Position numbers and translations under genes: made by a program. Positions 42,663 to 56,487 of a stretch of DNA of 64,000 nt are shown one piece after another (position 1 is the stretch's first letter; each line of letters begins with the position of its first letter). Source of the DNA: Macrocystis pyrifera (Eukaryota > Sar > Phaeophyceae > Laminariales > Laminariaceae); the NCBI GenBank assembly GCA_031763025.1, contig JASSKH010000017.1:8472254-8536253 (forward strand), in the 5' to 3' direction. The notes beneath the pieces were generated by a model, which searched no databases, was not told the DNA's origin, and saw nothing but the letters and a program-made list of their open reading frames with translations.

Positions 42663-43245
42663 CAAAAAAAAACAATCAACGGGGGTGATCGACCTGGTCA
42701 TGATATCATGTGTGCCCGGGATTGCTATTAATAGCACATTGTACTACTGCTGTAGGTCTGGCACGAAATGTGTGATCTGCAGATGTTTCCACGTGATGAT
42801 GTAGTGTGCGTGATCTATACGTATGTCCCGACCCACTGAGCTGTGCGTACGAGCTAGTAGTGTAGGTAGTGTAGGCAGATAGATCATGGTATGTCCGACG
42901 TGTGACAGATACAACGGGTCCTCACGTCGCCACCCGGAGTCATTGACGCATTGATATGATTTTCCATGTACACCCCTTTCCATGTACCAGGTATGTACCA
43001 AATCACGAGTCTCTTGCATAGAGGCGCTCGGGGCCCCACATTAGAAAAGCCTTTTGAATGACGGGGAATGGTGAGTAGCTATATACAGTAGTCTATTGTC
43101 GTTCGTGATGCCCTTCCTTGCCATCGTGGCTTCCTCGCACCGCAGTGGTACCGAGCGTGTACATCGCACGGGTCGGGAAGAGGGCGCCCGACGTACCTCG
43201 GCGGGGGCGATGGAGGCTTTTTCCTGGCTAGCTTGAGCTAAACGT

Positions 43246-43473
43246 TTGCATTCTTCTCTGCGGTGTGGTCTTGGGGGCGGTCTCGGGAACGGTCTTTACG
43301 TTTCGCACGCGCCGCGTTTGGTTTATAGAGGTCCGGATGACCTTGCGGTGGCAGCTCCAATGTCTTACCTTCGTGTAGATCCCATCGCCACTGTCCCCGC
43401 TCGTGACGACACGCTACCGCCGCCTTGTTTTCGTCGCCGGGAACTTTCTCCTCGTCGCTTTTTATTCACCTAG
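43246..43473 (+). other. ORF spanning the left visible edge of copy 2
   Basis: An open plus-strand frame with RGPDDLAVAAPMSYLRVDPI and ARDDTLPPPCFRRRELSP crosses 43404, the base matching window position 1. On the minus strand a GTAAGA donor near 43365 would end a basic Ser/Arg-rich exon over the same bases, so the strand is uncertain. Confidence 0.25.
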
Positions 43474-43545
43474 GGACTCCCACGGCCTGCTCATTGTCCA
43501 TGCTCTCGAAATCGCCTTTTGCTGCAGACCCCCGCCCCCCCCCCC

Positions 43546-44062
43546 CTTATACATTACGTATAGGTTGGGTTGGTGCCGGTTGATAGCGACACTGCAAAAC
43601 ATGTCGCTCACTACGTGAGCTAGATAACCAGGGTATCGTTTTTTGTTTGTTTGTTTTTTTGGTGGTCGGTCACAGGTGGGCTTTCGAGCTATAGATTATT
43701 TGTGCGGGCTGGAGAACCTTCACTCCGCACATGGGGAATGACCGCATCACTTAGTGTTTGCGGTAAGGCATCCATGAGGCAGTTACATAGGATCCCCATT
43801 GCTGTCTCTGGAAGTGGCCGCATCGAAAAATAAATCAACACATTGAAGCTGTCATCTATACGCAAGCCCGCCTCACAAGCGGTTATTAGTAGGATGCAGC
43901 TCGCCCTTCATGCGACTCGCTGAACACCTCACGGCGCTTCGCATAACTTGGTGTACGCAATTTCTGCCTCGATGGCGAAAACCCGACCTGCTCCGTGCCG
44001 GCATTGTAGGGATGCGAGGATATATGGTCATACGACTGCGGCCATGCATGATATCGAGTACA
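43546..44062 (-). mobile_element. Dispersed element A (copy-2 partner of 144-658)
   Basis: Reversed copy between a C run and CCCCC, near identical to 144-658. Confidence 0.85.
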
Positions 44063-44350
44063 CCCCCTCCTCAACGTTGTTGAGCTTCTGTATCTTCGGG
44101 ACTACCCCCTCCCTCGCTTCCCTCATTGCTACCGATCGCATTTCCCTCATCAAGCGTTTTCAACGACGCATGGTTTTAAATTTTATACCCCCCCCCCCCC
44201 CTCGAGAGAGAGATGAGGAAAATGGACGAATGTTACAGGGAGGAGTTTGGTACACTGAATAGCAGTGAGAAAATGATCGCTATCCTAGGAGGTAGATGGT
44301 GGCCACAGGCGGCGAAACAGGAAGGGGATGATAAGACTAGCAAAATGTTC

Positions 44351-44488
44351 CTATGTAATACATGGAAACAAAGCAATGAGCGCCCAACTGTTGGGGGTGT
44401 CTCTACCAGGAGTAGGAACGATGCTCCGTCTCGAAAGGGATGCGTGTTCAATGTTCAAATAACTAAGACACGCAACATATGAGTACGC
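44351..44488 (-). mobile_element. Dispersed element B (copy-2 partner of 947-1083)
   Basis: Same boundaries as in copy 1; ends ATGAGTACG against a run of C. Confidence 0.65.
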
Positions 44489-44655
44489 CCCCCCCCCCCA
44501 CCCTCCTCCTCTCCCGCCCCCTTTCCCTCTCCCTCTCCCTCTCTCGTTCTCTATCTCGCCCTGTCCCTGTCCCTATCTCTGTCTGTTTGTTGCTCCGATT
44601 CTCGCCCCTCTCTCCTTGTCTGTCTCTTATCTCTCTGTCCGTATCTGTACAGCAG

Positions 44656-44854
44656 TGCATCGGTATCGGTCGCCGCTCGACTCGTCCATAGCAGCGCCGA
44701 CGACGGCGGTGGCGGTGGCTGCTGCTGTGACCGGTGTAAAATGAAGGGGTTGCCATGCGGCGATGACGAGCATGGGAGTACGATGCTTCTCGACCCTCCC
44801 CACTACGGCTGCCACTTCCCCCGACACCTTCATACGAGGGTAGAGGTTCAAGAG
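44656..44854 (+). CDS. Exon of a Cys/Gly-rich protein, copy 2
   Basis: Partner of 1249-1447 with the same 199-bp length, acceptor and GTAAGT donor and the same reading frame. Confidence 0.5.
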
Positions 44855-45389
44855 GTAAGTCGGTGGGGAGGGGAGATGAAGAGGGTGGTGAGGGGAGGTT
44901 GGATGTACGGAGAGAAACGTCGAAGGCGGGGGGGGGGGGGGGGGAGGAGAGGAGGAGAGGGGGGAATGGGGGAAGGAAGGGGAGGAGAGGGGGGGGGGGG
45001 GGGGCGAGGGGATGGGCAGGCCGACCACGGGGGAAGGGGAGGAGAAGTTGAGCGGGGGTGTGGGAATTTGTGGGGGGGGTAGCGGTTGGCAGACGATTTG
45101 CACCATTTCGCTGTTGCATCTTCCCGAGATCGAGTTCCCTTAACCGGACGCCCCCCCTAACCCCAGACGTATAATGGCTGATACATGATACGCTACCGGC
45201 CCTCGACAAGGTGTTAGGGTCAGCAACAAGCACCGGACTAATTCCACGACCACCAGCCCATCGATTATTGTTTGTAACGCCACGTTTTCGTCTCCCTCGC
45301 CCACGCCCCCCGTCCTACCTCTTCCCCCTCAATTGTGGAAACCCCACTGTTGTTCTAACCTTGACGTTGCTTGTGTGCACGGAATGCAG

Positions 45390-46532
45390 CTGCCTTCACG
45401 GAGGGAGACATTGGAGGTTGGCGTGTGGCAAGTTTGTGTTAATTTGTGGGACAGGGGTTGCAGCACGTCCACGTGACGTGACGGGGAGGATGCATCTGGA
45501 CATAAAGCTGCCGGCGAACCTTTTCATCGGCGATGAAGGTGCGAAACGCTCATGCCCCCTCACGCGCTGGTATTTGTTTTTCTCGGCGCCTACATCCGCT
45601 TTTTTTTCTGGGCGTCCGCTTTTTTCTTGACCTCCAGATTTTTCGTCGGGGCCGTATTTGTTCGTTTAGGGGGCGGGGGGGGGGGGGGGGTGTACTCAGT
45701 ATCATGCATGGCCGTAGTCGTAAGGCCATAGACCCTCGTGTTTCTACAATGCCGGGACGGAGCATATCGGGTTTCGCCGGCCAGACAGATATTGGTTGCA
45801 CCAAGCGCGAAGCGCCGTAAGGTGCCCGGCTAGTCGCATGAAGGGTGAGCTGTATCCCACTTGGAACCGCTTCTGAGGCGGATTTTCTTGCACATGTAGG
45901 ACAGCGTCAATGAATTCATTTATTTTCCGGCGTGGCCACTTCCAGAGACAAAATTGGATTGGCCATGTAACCGCCCAGTGGGTGCCCCCTTACCTATATA
46001 CCTGGTACACACTACGTGATACGACCATCCCCCTTGTGCGGAGTGAAGGTTCTCCCCGCACAAGAATGGTCTAACTCGGCCGCCAGCCGTAGTGATCGCC
46101 CAAAAACCAAAATAGTACCCTGGTTGTCTAGCTCACACAGTGAGAGGCGTGTTTCAAAGCGTCGTCGCCAACCGACGTCAACCCAACATATATATACATG
46201 TAGGGGGGGGGGGCACCATTATTTCGTGTTCGCGTCAGTAGACGGACAGACTGACGGGCGAGCGGGCCGTCGAGAAAAGCGACGATTTTTTTTTTGTGAA
46301 GCAACCTATCGTGATTTGTTTGGTATGAGCTTGAGTCGGGCGAAGCCACATAGGTACCGGTAAGTCTTGATGAACTCTGAAACGCCTTTGGTGTGACGGA
46401 TCAAGCCTCGCGCCGAGAAGGCGAATGCGGCTCGGACTGTTTCGGAACTCCTTGAGCGCTTGTTTTTGTTTTAGCGATGAGGGTGACGATAGTGAAAATG
46501 GCGATGACGATGATAATGACAACTGGTGGTGA
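45390..46532 (+). CDS. Three exons of the acidic-tail protein, copy 2
   Basis: Exons 45390-45538, 46302-46359 and 46475-46532 match 1977-3121 in length and phase. The splice sites are kept (TTTTTTTTGTGAAG, GTAAGT, TTGTTTTAG). The tail differs by one residue (DND then N instead of K before WW). Element A at 45691-46202 again fills the first intron. Confidence 0.55.
45691..46202 (+). mobile_element. Dispersed element A (copy-2 partner of 2275-2786)
   Basis: Full-length forward copy with G runs of different length from copy 1 on both sides. Confidence 0.88.
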
Positions 46533-46979
46533 TGGCGAGGGTCGACGCATTTTGTTTCTCTGAGGTTTGAAGCGTATACTTGTATCACGTAGTTATGTAC
46601 GTAGAAGGCCTGGATGCTTGTGCGTGATGTTCGGTGTTCTCGTGTGTTTACCGTGCCCTTGGCTATACGGTTGTCCGGGTTGTTGAGTTGTTTTGCGTCA
46701 GAGCGTTATTCTTTCAACCGTTTGATGTCCTACTCTTCGCTTCTACCCTCGGAGACTGTTCCTTTGCCATAGAGGCTTGGCTATTACCGTGGAAGCTCGC
46801 TTATTCCTGCTGAGGTAGTCGTTTTCCTTGCCGTGGCCACGAAGCTATCGCGGCTCCCACCGCGACTTTTTTTGGACACTCCTCGCGGTACTGCGCCTAT
46901 TCCCCCTCCGCGTTCGTGTGTGTACTCACTCAACGAACATTCTAACCCTCCTGCTATTGACTGTTTTTCCTTCATAGAT

Positions 46980-47270
46980 GTAACCGTCGCTGCTGCTGAT
47001 GCTGCTTCTGCTGCTACTGCTACTACTACTACTACTATGACTGTATACCGGGTATTCTTCTACTATATCCTAGTATATACTACTGTTATTTTTCATACTA
47101 CGATTTAACTACTACGGCTACTGCTGCTACTGCTGCTACTATCACTACTGCTCTTATACTGCTGCTGCTACTACTACTAATACTGTTCTACTGCTGCTGC
47201 TGCTACTATTGCTACAGATATTGCTGCTGCTTCTGCTACTGATACTGTCACCCCCCAATGCTGCTGCTTC
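46980..47270. repeat. CTG/CTA microsatellite, copy 2
   Basis: Partner of 3570-3840, shorter near 47020 and longer near 47200. Confidence 0.85.
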
Positions 47271-47300
47271 CCAACTAATCGTGACGAAATCCCGCTCCAG

Positions 47301-47452
47301 GGCGGGCGCTTGGAGCTGGTGGACTTGGGCGTGACGACAGCTTGCGTCTAAAGCGTGAACGGCGTTAGCAACGAACAGGAGGGCGAGACCTTGTACATGG
47401 TCAAGAAGCTACTCTCTTCCGCGAAGCGCCTTCCGTCTGCAGATATGTTCAG
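47301..47452 (+). pseudogene. Disabled LLSSAKRLPSAD exon, copy 2
   Basis: Same 152-bp exon, splice sites and in-frame TAA as 3862-4013. Confidence 0.5.
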
Positions 47453-49330
47453 GTGAGGGGTCAAGAAATGAGAAGGGGTGGGGAGGTAAAGAGCGCGATA
47501 CCCCTTTTTTCGTTTCGTTTTCATGTTTCGTCCGGGTGTTACAACAAAGGCATTGTGAACGCGGGTGGGCGGGACGTGGCGGAACGGCGGAGGCCGCTTC
47601 GCGTGAAGAGAATACAGCCACCTGAAAATATGAGCACGTATATATCATCATAGAGCCTTTATTTAGAAGAGCTACCTCGCCTTATTGTAGTACTACATTG
47701 TACGATAGCTTCATACAGCCCCGCTTGCGTCCACGGTGAATTACGTTGCTGCTATAGGTATGCTGACTCTGGCTCAGTCTGCATCAGTCTAGCCCAGCTT
47801 GGCAGGCGCTCGATCCCCCGGTCTGGCTGCAGTCGAAAACGTGCACGTAGTCTTACGCCTGCGCACGCCCCGGTCTGACGCACGCGGTGGCACACGGCGG
47901 CAGTCACGATATAGACTTTTGACAACACTCGCTTCCATTGAAGCGCTGTGTATGATACAGCAGTCAAGCAACATTTAACGAAGCGTGGACCGGCGAAGAT
48001 CACTTTGTAATAGTTAATTTCCGCCAAAAAACGCGCACGGCCCACCGTGTTGAAAACTATCGATACCGTAGGTAGGTCGGAAGGGCCTGTGGACCAGCAC
48101 CGGTACGTAAAAATCAAGTGGGTGGGGCCAGGTATAACTCATCTAATAAACCGTGCTGTGCCTCTCTCGCCCGGTGACATATTTGATACTGGTACGCATG
48201 TAGTTTCGATTGGTCGACGGCGGCGGGAAGAAAAGTGCTAAGGGAGCAGCCTCGATGGTGCTTGCCGCGTGTTTCCGTATTCCGATATTCATATTCCCCC
48301 TTCCCTGTGATTTAGACGCAACAGTAGAATGGGGTTTCCGACCACCGCTGCCACCCTGATATTGATCGATTTTCGTGTTTGGTATGTTCGCTTATTTTCC
48401 CAAGCGTTTGAGGCTAAGCGGGGGGGGGGGGGGGGGGGGGGTGATATGCCGACCAAACAATGCTGCTATTGTGCATGTCAGTGAAGGTCAATATGGAAGC
48501 CGCGGTCGAAAAATGTTCGAGGAGCAGTCGCGGAACATGCAGGGCGCTAACAATCGAAAGCTTTCGAGACCGCACTTGTTGGCTTTGCGCTGTTTTGTGT
48601 GCCTTTTTTTGCGCATGGGTTACGAACGCTGTTTCAAGCGTGCGTCACCCTCCCCGCCCCCCTTTTTGACCCGCGTTTTTGTCCCCGGTTTTGGTCGGCC
48701 GGTGTCCTCAGCACCACCGCCATTGTCGCCAGCCTCGGCCTGACGGTGTACAAAGTCGCCACCAGGACAGAGCTATCGGGCGGCGAAGAGGATTGGACCG
48801 CTATTAGCTATATGAAGGACGGGCGCTCGTTCGGCCTTCCGTCGAGAAGGCAAAATTATCTAGGCTCCATCTCGCGCCATGTTAGGGTTCGCTCGTTTTT
48901 GTCATGCTGTTGATCTTGTTGTGGGCGATTTCCAATGGTATTACTCTAGGGCGTGATGCTTGACGTTCCTATGTTTTCCTCTTGTCCGCAATGGTAGTCT
49001 TACCCCTCGTGCTGTACGATCGTCTGGAGAATGCTGGGCGAACAACAGCTGCTGCAGTTCTATAGTAGAGTGGATGGTGCTTCTCTGGGAAACAATAATC
49101 ACCCGCGATGGACCCGTCTCGATATCCTAGTCCTTTGAGAAGGAATCCCTCGAGCTGCCCATGATCGCGCGGGCTTGGTTCGTGGTATCTTCGCGTTCCT
49201 GCGGTCCTTTCCGTGCATGGCCCACCCGCGACGCAAGATACGCCCCGGCAGCCTCCTCTGTACATCATCTACTGTATCATATCGCAGGTACCTTGTATAG
49301 ATTCCCCCTCTCCCTTCCCCGGGGGTAGAT

Positions 49331-49704
49331 CATTTTTTGCAAGGTGAAGAACTTAACTCCGCACAAGGGGAATTATCGTATCGCGTAGTGTGTATATGGT
49401 AAGGCACCCTCGAGGCAGTTACATGGTAAACCCATTGCGGTCTCTGGATGTTGCCACACCAGAAAACAAATCGATGCATTCGAAGCTGCCAACCACATGC
49501 AAGAAAACCCGCCTTGTAAAGAGATTCTTAGTAGGATACAGCTCACCCTTCATGCGACTCGCCGAACACCTCACGGCACTTCGTGCTTGGTGCAAGCAAT
49601 GTCTGCCTGGTCGGTGAAAACCCGACGTGCTCCGTCCCGGCATTGTAGGGATGCGAGGGTTTAAGGTTATACGACTACGGCCGTGCATCACATGAGTACG
49701 CACA
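49331..49704 (-). mobile_element. Dispersed element A (copy-2 partner of 5889-6262)
   Basis: Same truncation on the left; the C run at the fixed end is shorter than in copy 1. Confidence 0.8.
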
Positions 49705-52700
49705 CCCCCCGTCCCCCGCCACTGTTGTCAGTGAAACGCATGATCTCTATTTTTAGTTATAAAGATCGACATCTAACCAAACCGATGATCGAATAAGCCC
49801 ATTTTTTTCCTCTCTCTTTTTCTGTCGGTCACGTCTGTATGCCTGCCTGCTTGTCTTCCTACCTGTCTGCCGGGCTGTCTCTCTCTGTGCTCCTGGTGCG
49901 GTGGCGGTGGCGGTGGCGGGGCAGTGGGCGCGGTTGTGGTGGCGGCGATGGGGTGCGAGCGAGATGACTTCTTGGCCAGCTGAACGCACGCCTGGCGAGA
50001 GGCAGGGGCAGCCGCGATGGAACACCCAAGCAACGACCTAGCTTTGGCCGACCGCTCAGCAACGTCAGGGGCGGGATGTCTGGCAGGGCAGGGGCCACAG
50101 AGTGGCGGTAGTGTGAAAATTGGGCTAGGCGGGTAAATTCATCTTTGTTGAATTTTCTCGCGGTGTCTCTGTTTTGATCGTGGTGTTTCTCTTTCGAGAT
50201 GAGGATGACGACAGCGACGACGCGATACGCGACCCGGTGTGGGTACGCGGCTAACCGCACAATACGATACATATTGTGCATTCGCCTCGTCTGCTCAGGG
50301 TTCCATTGTGCGCAGGGATCTAAAAGGGGATATCGAGGTGTGTTCGTCGTTGTTGTAGCCGAGGACGTCGTCGGGTTTTGTTTCACGTTGTCTTTGGTAT
50401 TGCCGTTAGCGCCATCGCGCGGCCCGGGGACGGAGATGGGTGTAGCAGGGCAGGGTGTGAGATAGCGAATGCCAATTTTCAGTGGTAGGTTGGGTCTGCT
50501 TGTTGCTGTCTTATAGCTGTTGTCGATATTCTTTGTTTTTTTGTCGTACTGTTAACCGCCAGTGTTGCGGTGTTGAACCGGCGGTGGGAACGGTGACGGT
50601 ATACTGCGGATGCACTTTACCTTGTGTATACGCAGCAATGGCAGAGCAGCAGCACTGAAGAGTGTCAGGGGGCGGGGTGAGACGACAGTGGCGAGGGATG
50701 AGACAACAGAGACAAACGACAAAAAAGGGCTCCCAAATGGTCACGGCAACAACAGCACCTGACAGAAATTTGTACTACACGCCAACTTTCACTCGAGCAC
50801 GATTTCTGCATGGGTTCCTGTCTATTGCACGAGTTATGTGTCCCTGTGTGCACCCGGGCCTACTTCGGGAATTTCTTTCGTTAAAAATGTTCATCGTTTC
50901 AGCATGAATTTGCAGCCAAACATCGTTGAGCGCTGACACGAAGGAAGAGACAACCAAACGCGGTTGACCAATTTATTCGGGCGAATAGCTCAACAAAAAT
51001 TTGGATAGTGGGGAAAAATTGACACCACCGAGAAACAAGGTGCTCACGAGAAGAGCGGTACCCCCGGCTCCCCCCCCCATTCCAAAATCGTTTAACCCAT
51101 ACCTGTTAGTACATAGTGCTTGATGGCATGTGTTGTATGCTGAACCTTTCTCCTTTACCCTTGACATTGCAGTAGTTTGCACTTTCCGTGTTATCCCAAG
51201 CGTAAGTCGTTCATCCTCCCTTGTCGCCGGTGGCAGTCGGAGTGCGTCTCAAAGGGAACTACAATAGGCTACTACTGCAGGCAATAGACGTCAGTAGCAT
51301 TAGACTACTACTATTAATATCGACAGTAGGCAATAGGCAATGCGGCGACCGTCCCCAATGCAGCAATCACCCGCGCCTCGCAACCTCATGTGCTTCGACG
51401 AATACTGTAGCATTAGTGTCACCACACTTTGTGGCAGATGTCCCGACACGGAGCGAACAGCTTACCAACTCTCTGGTGCTACGTTTCTTCCTGTGACCAC
51501 GGTATAAGAAACCTGTTAATATGTGTCCGCGGGTACGTCTAGAACTGGAAAATGTAAAAGCGGCACGTCTTGAAAAAACATGCATTCCTGAACATTTTAA
51601 TAGTTTTCTTAGTTTACTGTTACCCCCCGTCCCCCCGTCCCCCGTGTCGCTCGTGCGATCGTATCGTCGAACCAATCTCTGCAAGCTATTTTACAGTCAT
51701 ACACACTCACTCAAGACGGGCTCAACAAGCCACACGCCGTAAGTCAGCACTGCTTTGGTAGACACGCTCAAGCTTTGCCAGACACACGTGCACTCTCAAA
51801 TCGTCACCAGCAAAAAAGCGTCTCGTTCCCGACTAGGAAAATTCTACTGCCACCCACCTTTCCATTAGAACCACTGATCGATACTGAGAAGTATACAGCC
51901 TAGCTCTGAACGGAAACCAAGAGGCGCATGCCATCACCCGATCATCTCACAGCCCCCCACCGACACCCCAACACCATCACCACCACCGGCAAACTCATTG
52001 AAAAAAAGCGAATGTGTACAATGGACAAGAACTAACAGCACCGATCCCAGTCGTCCAGCAGAGGCTACACTGCGTATGGCGGTACGTAAGGGGATCACGA
52101 GAGGGGAAGAGTCGGGACGGATCACCAAAACCCTTCTCCACGCTAGATTGGAAAACACCATGATGTCGAACGTTGTCGACGGCATGAGACTGAAAGGTGA
52201 ACGGGAGGGAGAGCCTCACCCTGCACACCGGAGAACTCCAAGATGAACACACCATTACGTTCCTACAGCAGTGGTTACACAATCGTGCTAGGCAGTAAGT
52301 ACTACGCTAATGATACTGATAATACTGTAGTACAATTAGAGTCGTGCGCAATGAGTACCGCACTCACAGCCGATTCGAGGGTGCTAACCTACATGTACTG
52401 CAATCGTGCTGGGTCGTACAAAAAACCCAGACAAAAAAAACATTTTTTTCTTGCTACCTTGAGTACACAAGAGACAAAAACGAGGCAAAAACGTGACCAC
52501 GGTGCTACAATATCTGCTGCGCAGTGTTAGTGACAAGTCACCCCATCTATAATAACACCTTTTCACGTCAAAGTAGCAACACGTTTCAGCCGCGCATTTT
52601 CCTACAGTAAATCGAGCATAACCCTGCCCTAACGCTTTCGCTACGAGTACCGGGCAGTCGTGTTATATTTACGGCGACAAATGCGATAGTCAGCACAGCA

Positions 52701-53639
52701 CAAGGTAGCTTCCATATCGTAAAGGGAACTGAAGGGCTTCACACGTCGGTTTCCACTCCTCTTCTCTCTGCGAGTATGAGCACTCCTATGGACACCACGA
52801 TACTGCAGATGTACTACAGTAGGATTGATAGCACTCTCACTGCAGACTGCCGAAGTACCAGGCAAGTAATAGTAGTATCCGCATTTATTAATAGTGGGTA
52901 CATACTTGTCCCACAACCACCCAAAGACGTCACCAACAGCTCGCCGTACATACATACGAGCTTCAATAGTATACCAGCCTCGTTCCCCCGTTGTCCGTGC
53001 AAATTACTGCAGGTCTGATGAGGTCCGCCGTGCAGTACAAAGCTAGCTCGATACGGTACATGGTACACACTTAAGACGATACGTACACTCGAAAAAGTCC
53101 TCTGAAGAAAAGCGTGTGGAAGGGGGGCACAAAAACTACTGCAGAAAAGAAGTGCTAACAGAAAACACGTAATTCCAGGATAATATATATATATATATGA
53201 TATTCGAAACCAATGAAAGCAGCAAACGATGGCGGGCTATACCACTGCCCACCAATCACACCCCAAATTCCTATCAAACAAACTGCGTATACACCGGTTC
53301 ATTGCGTGTGTATACATGCTAGCAACACAGAATGACTAGGAAATTAGGGCGGACCGCATTTTTTTCACTGTCCAGCAATCACGCAAACAAAACCCCCGGA
53401 ATCAAGTGTGCACGCAAAGAAAATCCGTGGCACCCACGTCTCTGTCGTCTTTTTCACGTAATCGACATCATATACATGCCGTGTAGATGCCTTGTGTGCA
53501 GAAAATCGGTACGGTAAGCCCTGACTGACAAAACATAAAAAATGACGTCAGAAGACGGACATATAAACTGCCAATCACACACATCCATCCATGCATCCCC
53601 CGAATCAATGAACAATAACTAAAAGTGTAGTTTTAGTGG

Positions 53640-53864
53640 ATGGAAGAGGCCGAGAAGTTGACCAACCCCCCTCTCCCTCTCTACATCCATCGTTTCCTTG
53701 CAACCTTGCCCCCCCCCGCCGCCGCCCCCGCCGCCGCCTTGCTGGCGGCAGTCGCCTGTCGGGTGCGGGACGACACCCCAGCCCCCGAAGACACCTTTCG
53801 ACCTCGGACTGAGGCGGTGATCGTAGAGTCGTCCTCCCTCGGCCTGCCGGCGCTCCTAAAATAA
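53640..53864 (+). CDS. Small Ala/Pro-rich ORF, copy 2
   Basis: Partner of 10208-10432; same length, one residue different. Confidence 0.3.
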   Translation: MEEAEKLTNPPLPLYIHRFLATLPPPAAAPAAALLAAVACRVRDDTPAPEDTFRPRTEAVIVESSSLGLPALLK

Positions 53865-54750
53865 CGAGCGGGTGAAAACGGGGGACGGGGGACGGAGGGG
53901 CGAAGGATGGGACCGTCATTGGTTAACTCGCGGTGCGTGCGGCCATGTTTGGCTAGCCGTTACTACGGTTGCATTGGGTGCTGTTATTTTGTTGTTGTTG
54001 TGGTACGGTTTATAGATTGTCAGGAGTATTATTAATACTACAGTAGTAGTGTTGGCAGTAGTCACAGTAGCAGCAGCAGCACTAATAGAGGTCACATTGT
54101 TATAAATACTTGTGGTAGTACGAGTAGTAGTGACCGCAGAAGTAGTAGCAGTACATCTACCGCCGTCTGTCAGCACGCAGCGTATCTGCCAACGATTCAA
54201 ACACGCAACATCAATCCTTGAGCGAGCGAGGGGCCCCACCTCCTCGGTGGAGGGCAAAGGGTGGCCGACGGAAAACACGTTTGCGGTTACTAAACTCGAA
54301 ATGTAATTAAGCCTCCGACGGAAGGAGGAAGAAAAGCAAACCTATCGTATACCTGGTATGCTAGTTGTGCCGAACGAAGACTTGATGGCTACATTTCGAG
54401 TTTGGTGAGACCCAAAATGTGTTTTTCCTTTGCAAAAACTTTTCCCCTCGGCTGAGGACCCTCGTGTGATTTTTTTTAGAGTTGTTCTCAAAGTTGGCAT
54501 GTGCGCTGCGCATTTATACATGAGGGCTAGGTACCACTAGCAGGTTAGTTTGACGCACGTACACAATCGTTTACATTTGGACCCGGCAATATGTATCTGG
54601 TATGTTGCACAAGGTTGGACGTCAGCTTTTAGCAAAAGTTACCGCAGTAGCGCAAGCAGCGTCAAATGTTATCGCCATGTACACAGGGCGAAGTATTCAA
54701 ACACACGCTGCCTGACCTGGGGATGTTTAGGTATTACCCCCCCCCCCCCC

Positions 54751-55261
54751 TATATATATATATAGGTTGGGTTGGCGTCGGTTGGCGACGACGCTGTAAA
54801 ACACGCCTCTCACTGCGTGAGCTAGACAGCCAGGGTACCGTTTATTTTTGGCGGATACCACGGCTGGCGGTCGAGTTCTTAATATATTCTTTCTGTGCGG
54901 GGAGAACCTTTACTCCGCACAAGGGGGTGATGATCATATCACGTAGTGTGTATATGGTGAGGCACCCACGAGGCAGTTACATAGTAAATCCATTACTGCC
55001 TCTGGAAGTGGCCACACCAGAAATTAAATCAACTCATTAATGCTGTCAACCATATGCAAGAATACCATAAATTAAATCAATTCAGTAATGTTGTCATTCA
55101 TAATCCGCCTCTAAAGTGGTTCATAGTAGGATGCAGTTCACCTTTCATGCGACTCGCCCAACACCTTGCCGCGCTTCGCGCTTGGTGCAAGCAATGTCTG
55201 CCTGGTCGGTGAAAACCCGACGTCCTCCGTTCTGGCATTGTAGGGATGCGAGGGACTATGA
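54751..55261 (-). mobile_element. Dispersed element A (copy-2 partner of 11321-11832)
   Basis: Same loss of the fixed end as in copy 1; starts at a TA run after C14. Confidence 0.85.
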
Positions 55262-55402
55262 CGTGCCTGGGGCTGCGCTCGCGATTTCCTCAAAAATGAA
55301 CTCTTAATTTTTGGGGATGACACCGCCGAGCTCGTACATATACACCGAGAATTCGACTTTTTTCTACATTTGTGCTGTAAATGTCATTTTTGGTGGGTTT
55401 AG

Positions 55403-55494
55403 TTTGCTATCTCAAGAACTCTCCGTTGCGACCATAATCATGTCATCGCTCTCGAACCGGCGGAAACAGATGATCAGGTCAAAGAGCGGATTTG
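55403..55494 (+). CDS. Internal exon, copy 2
   Basis: Partner of 11975-12066, same acceptor, donor and reading. Confidence 0.45.
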
Positions 55495-55678
55495 GTGAGT
55501 AGACACACAACGCAAAAAAAAAGGAACAAACTGATGGAAAAGGGAGCGGGTGTGCTTGCTGGGGTTTGAACTCACGCGAACAGGTTCGAAGTCCAACCCC
55601 ATGCTGTACCTGTAGTACTTTATCATGCATTTTCAAATGTTGCTTATATTTCGGTCGAAGAAAGGGGCGCGAAAAAAA

Positions 55679-56138
55679 CTACTGTTGATACCTCGGCGAT
55701 GGTATAACGCTCTTGAAAAACCTCACAGGTGCAAAAACGGCATGCTTCGTACTCATCATAATAGGCTTGGCTTCGCGAGACCTGGCTGCGTGTACTAGGC
55801 TTGCATTTTTGTCCCTCCGAAAAATAGTAAATGAGAGCGATACAATTAGAAGACGTAGACATTTTTTTGTTTTTGGGGGGGTCAAGTTCGATAGCTGCGC
55901 GTAGACGTCTACCACGTTGTTTTTGTTATTCTCCCGCGACAAGGACGCCCTGTGACAACCAAACAAACGCACATCACATGAATCCCCGCATGCTGTGTCG
56001 TGAAACAACATCGTACCTCAGCCGCCTCGCCATGCCTTGCGACTTTTCTCCGTCGGCCGGTCGTCCTGCATTGGCCCCCCTGTGGGCGGACCCATCCCTC
56101 TTCACCGACGCCATCTCTGCCGGCCTTGTCGTCGCCAT
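55679..56138 (-). CDS. Mini-gene unit 1, copy 2
   Basis: Exon 1 coding part 56017-56138 and exon 2 from 55949 (acceptor GGTTGTCACAG). After the QLSNL segment the frame differs from copy 1 because the short G run has changed length, so the two copies predict different C-termini. Confidence 0.45.
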
Positions 56139-56487
56139 GCTGCTCTCGGTGCCCCTGAAAGGAAAACACACACACGCGACGAAAACAAAAACAGAGCGTC
56201 GCGGGGGAGCGAGGGGTGGGTGACTATCAATAGGTTATATGCTTTCGAGTTTTTTTTTCTGGTTGAACACTTCTTATTGATTTTGTTAACAGCAAGTAGC
56301 AGCAACAGCGGGCGGGAAGAGGCAGGAGAAGGGGTACACTCAGGAGCCCTAAGGGGATAACACTTCAGTACGAACCACTCTCCAAAGCAAACGAAACAAC
56401 ACGCGCGAATATCGCGTGCTTGCTACAGCATTATTACCGCACTTCAGTTTACAAGAAAAACAACGTGAAGATCACGCGCCCGCTGGG

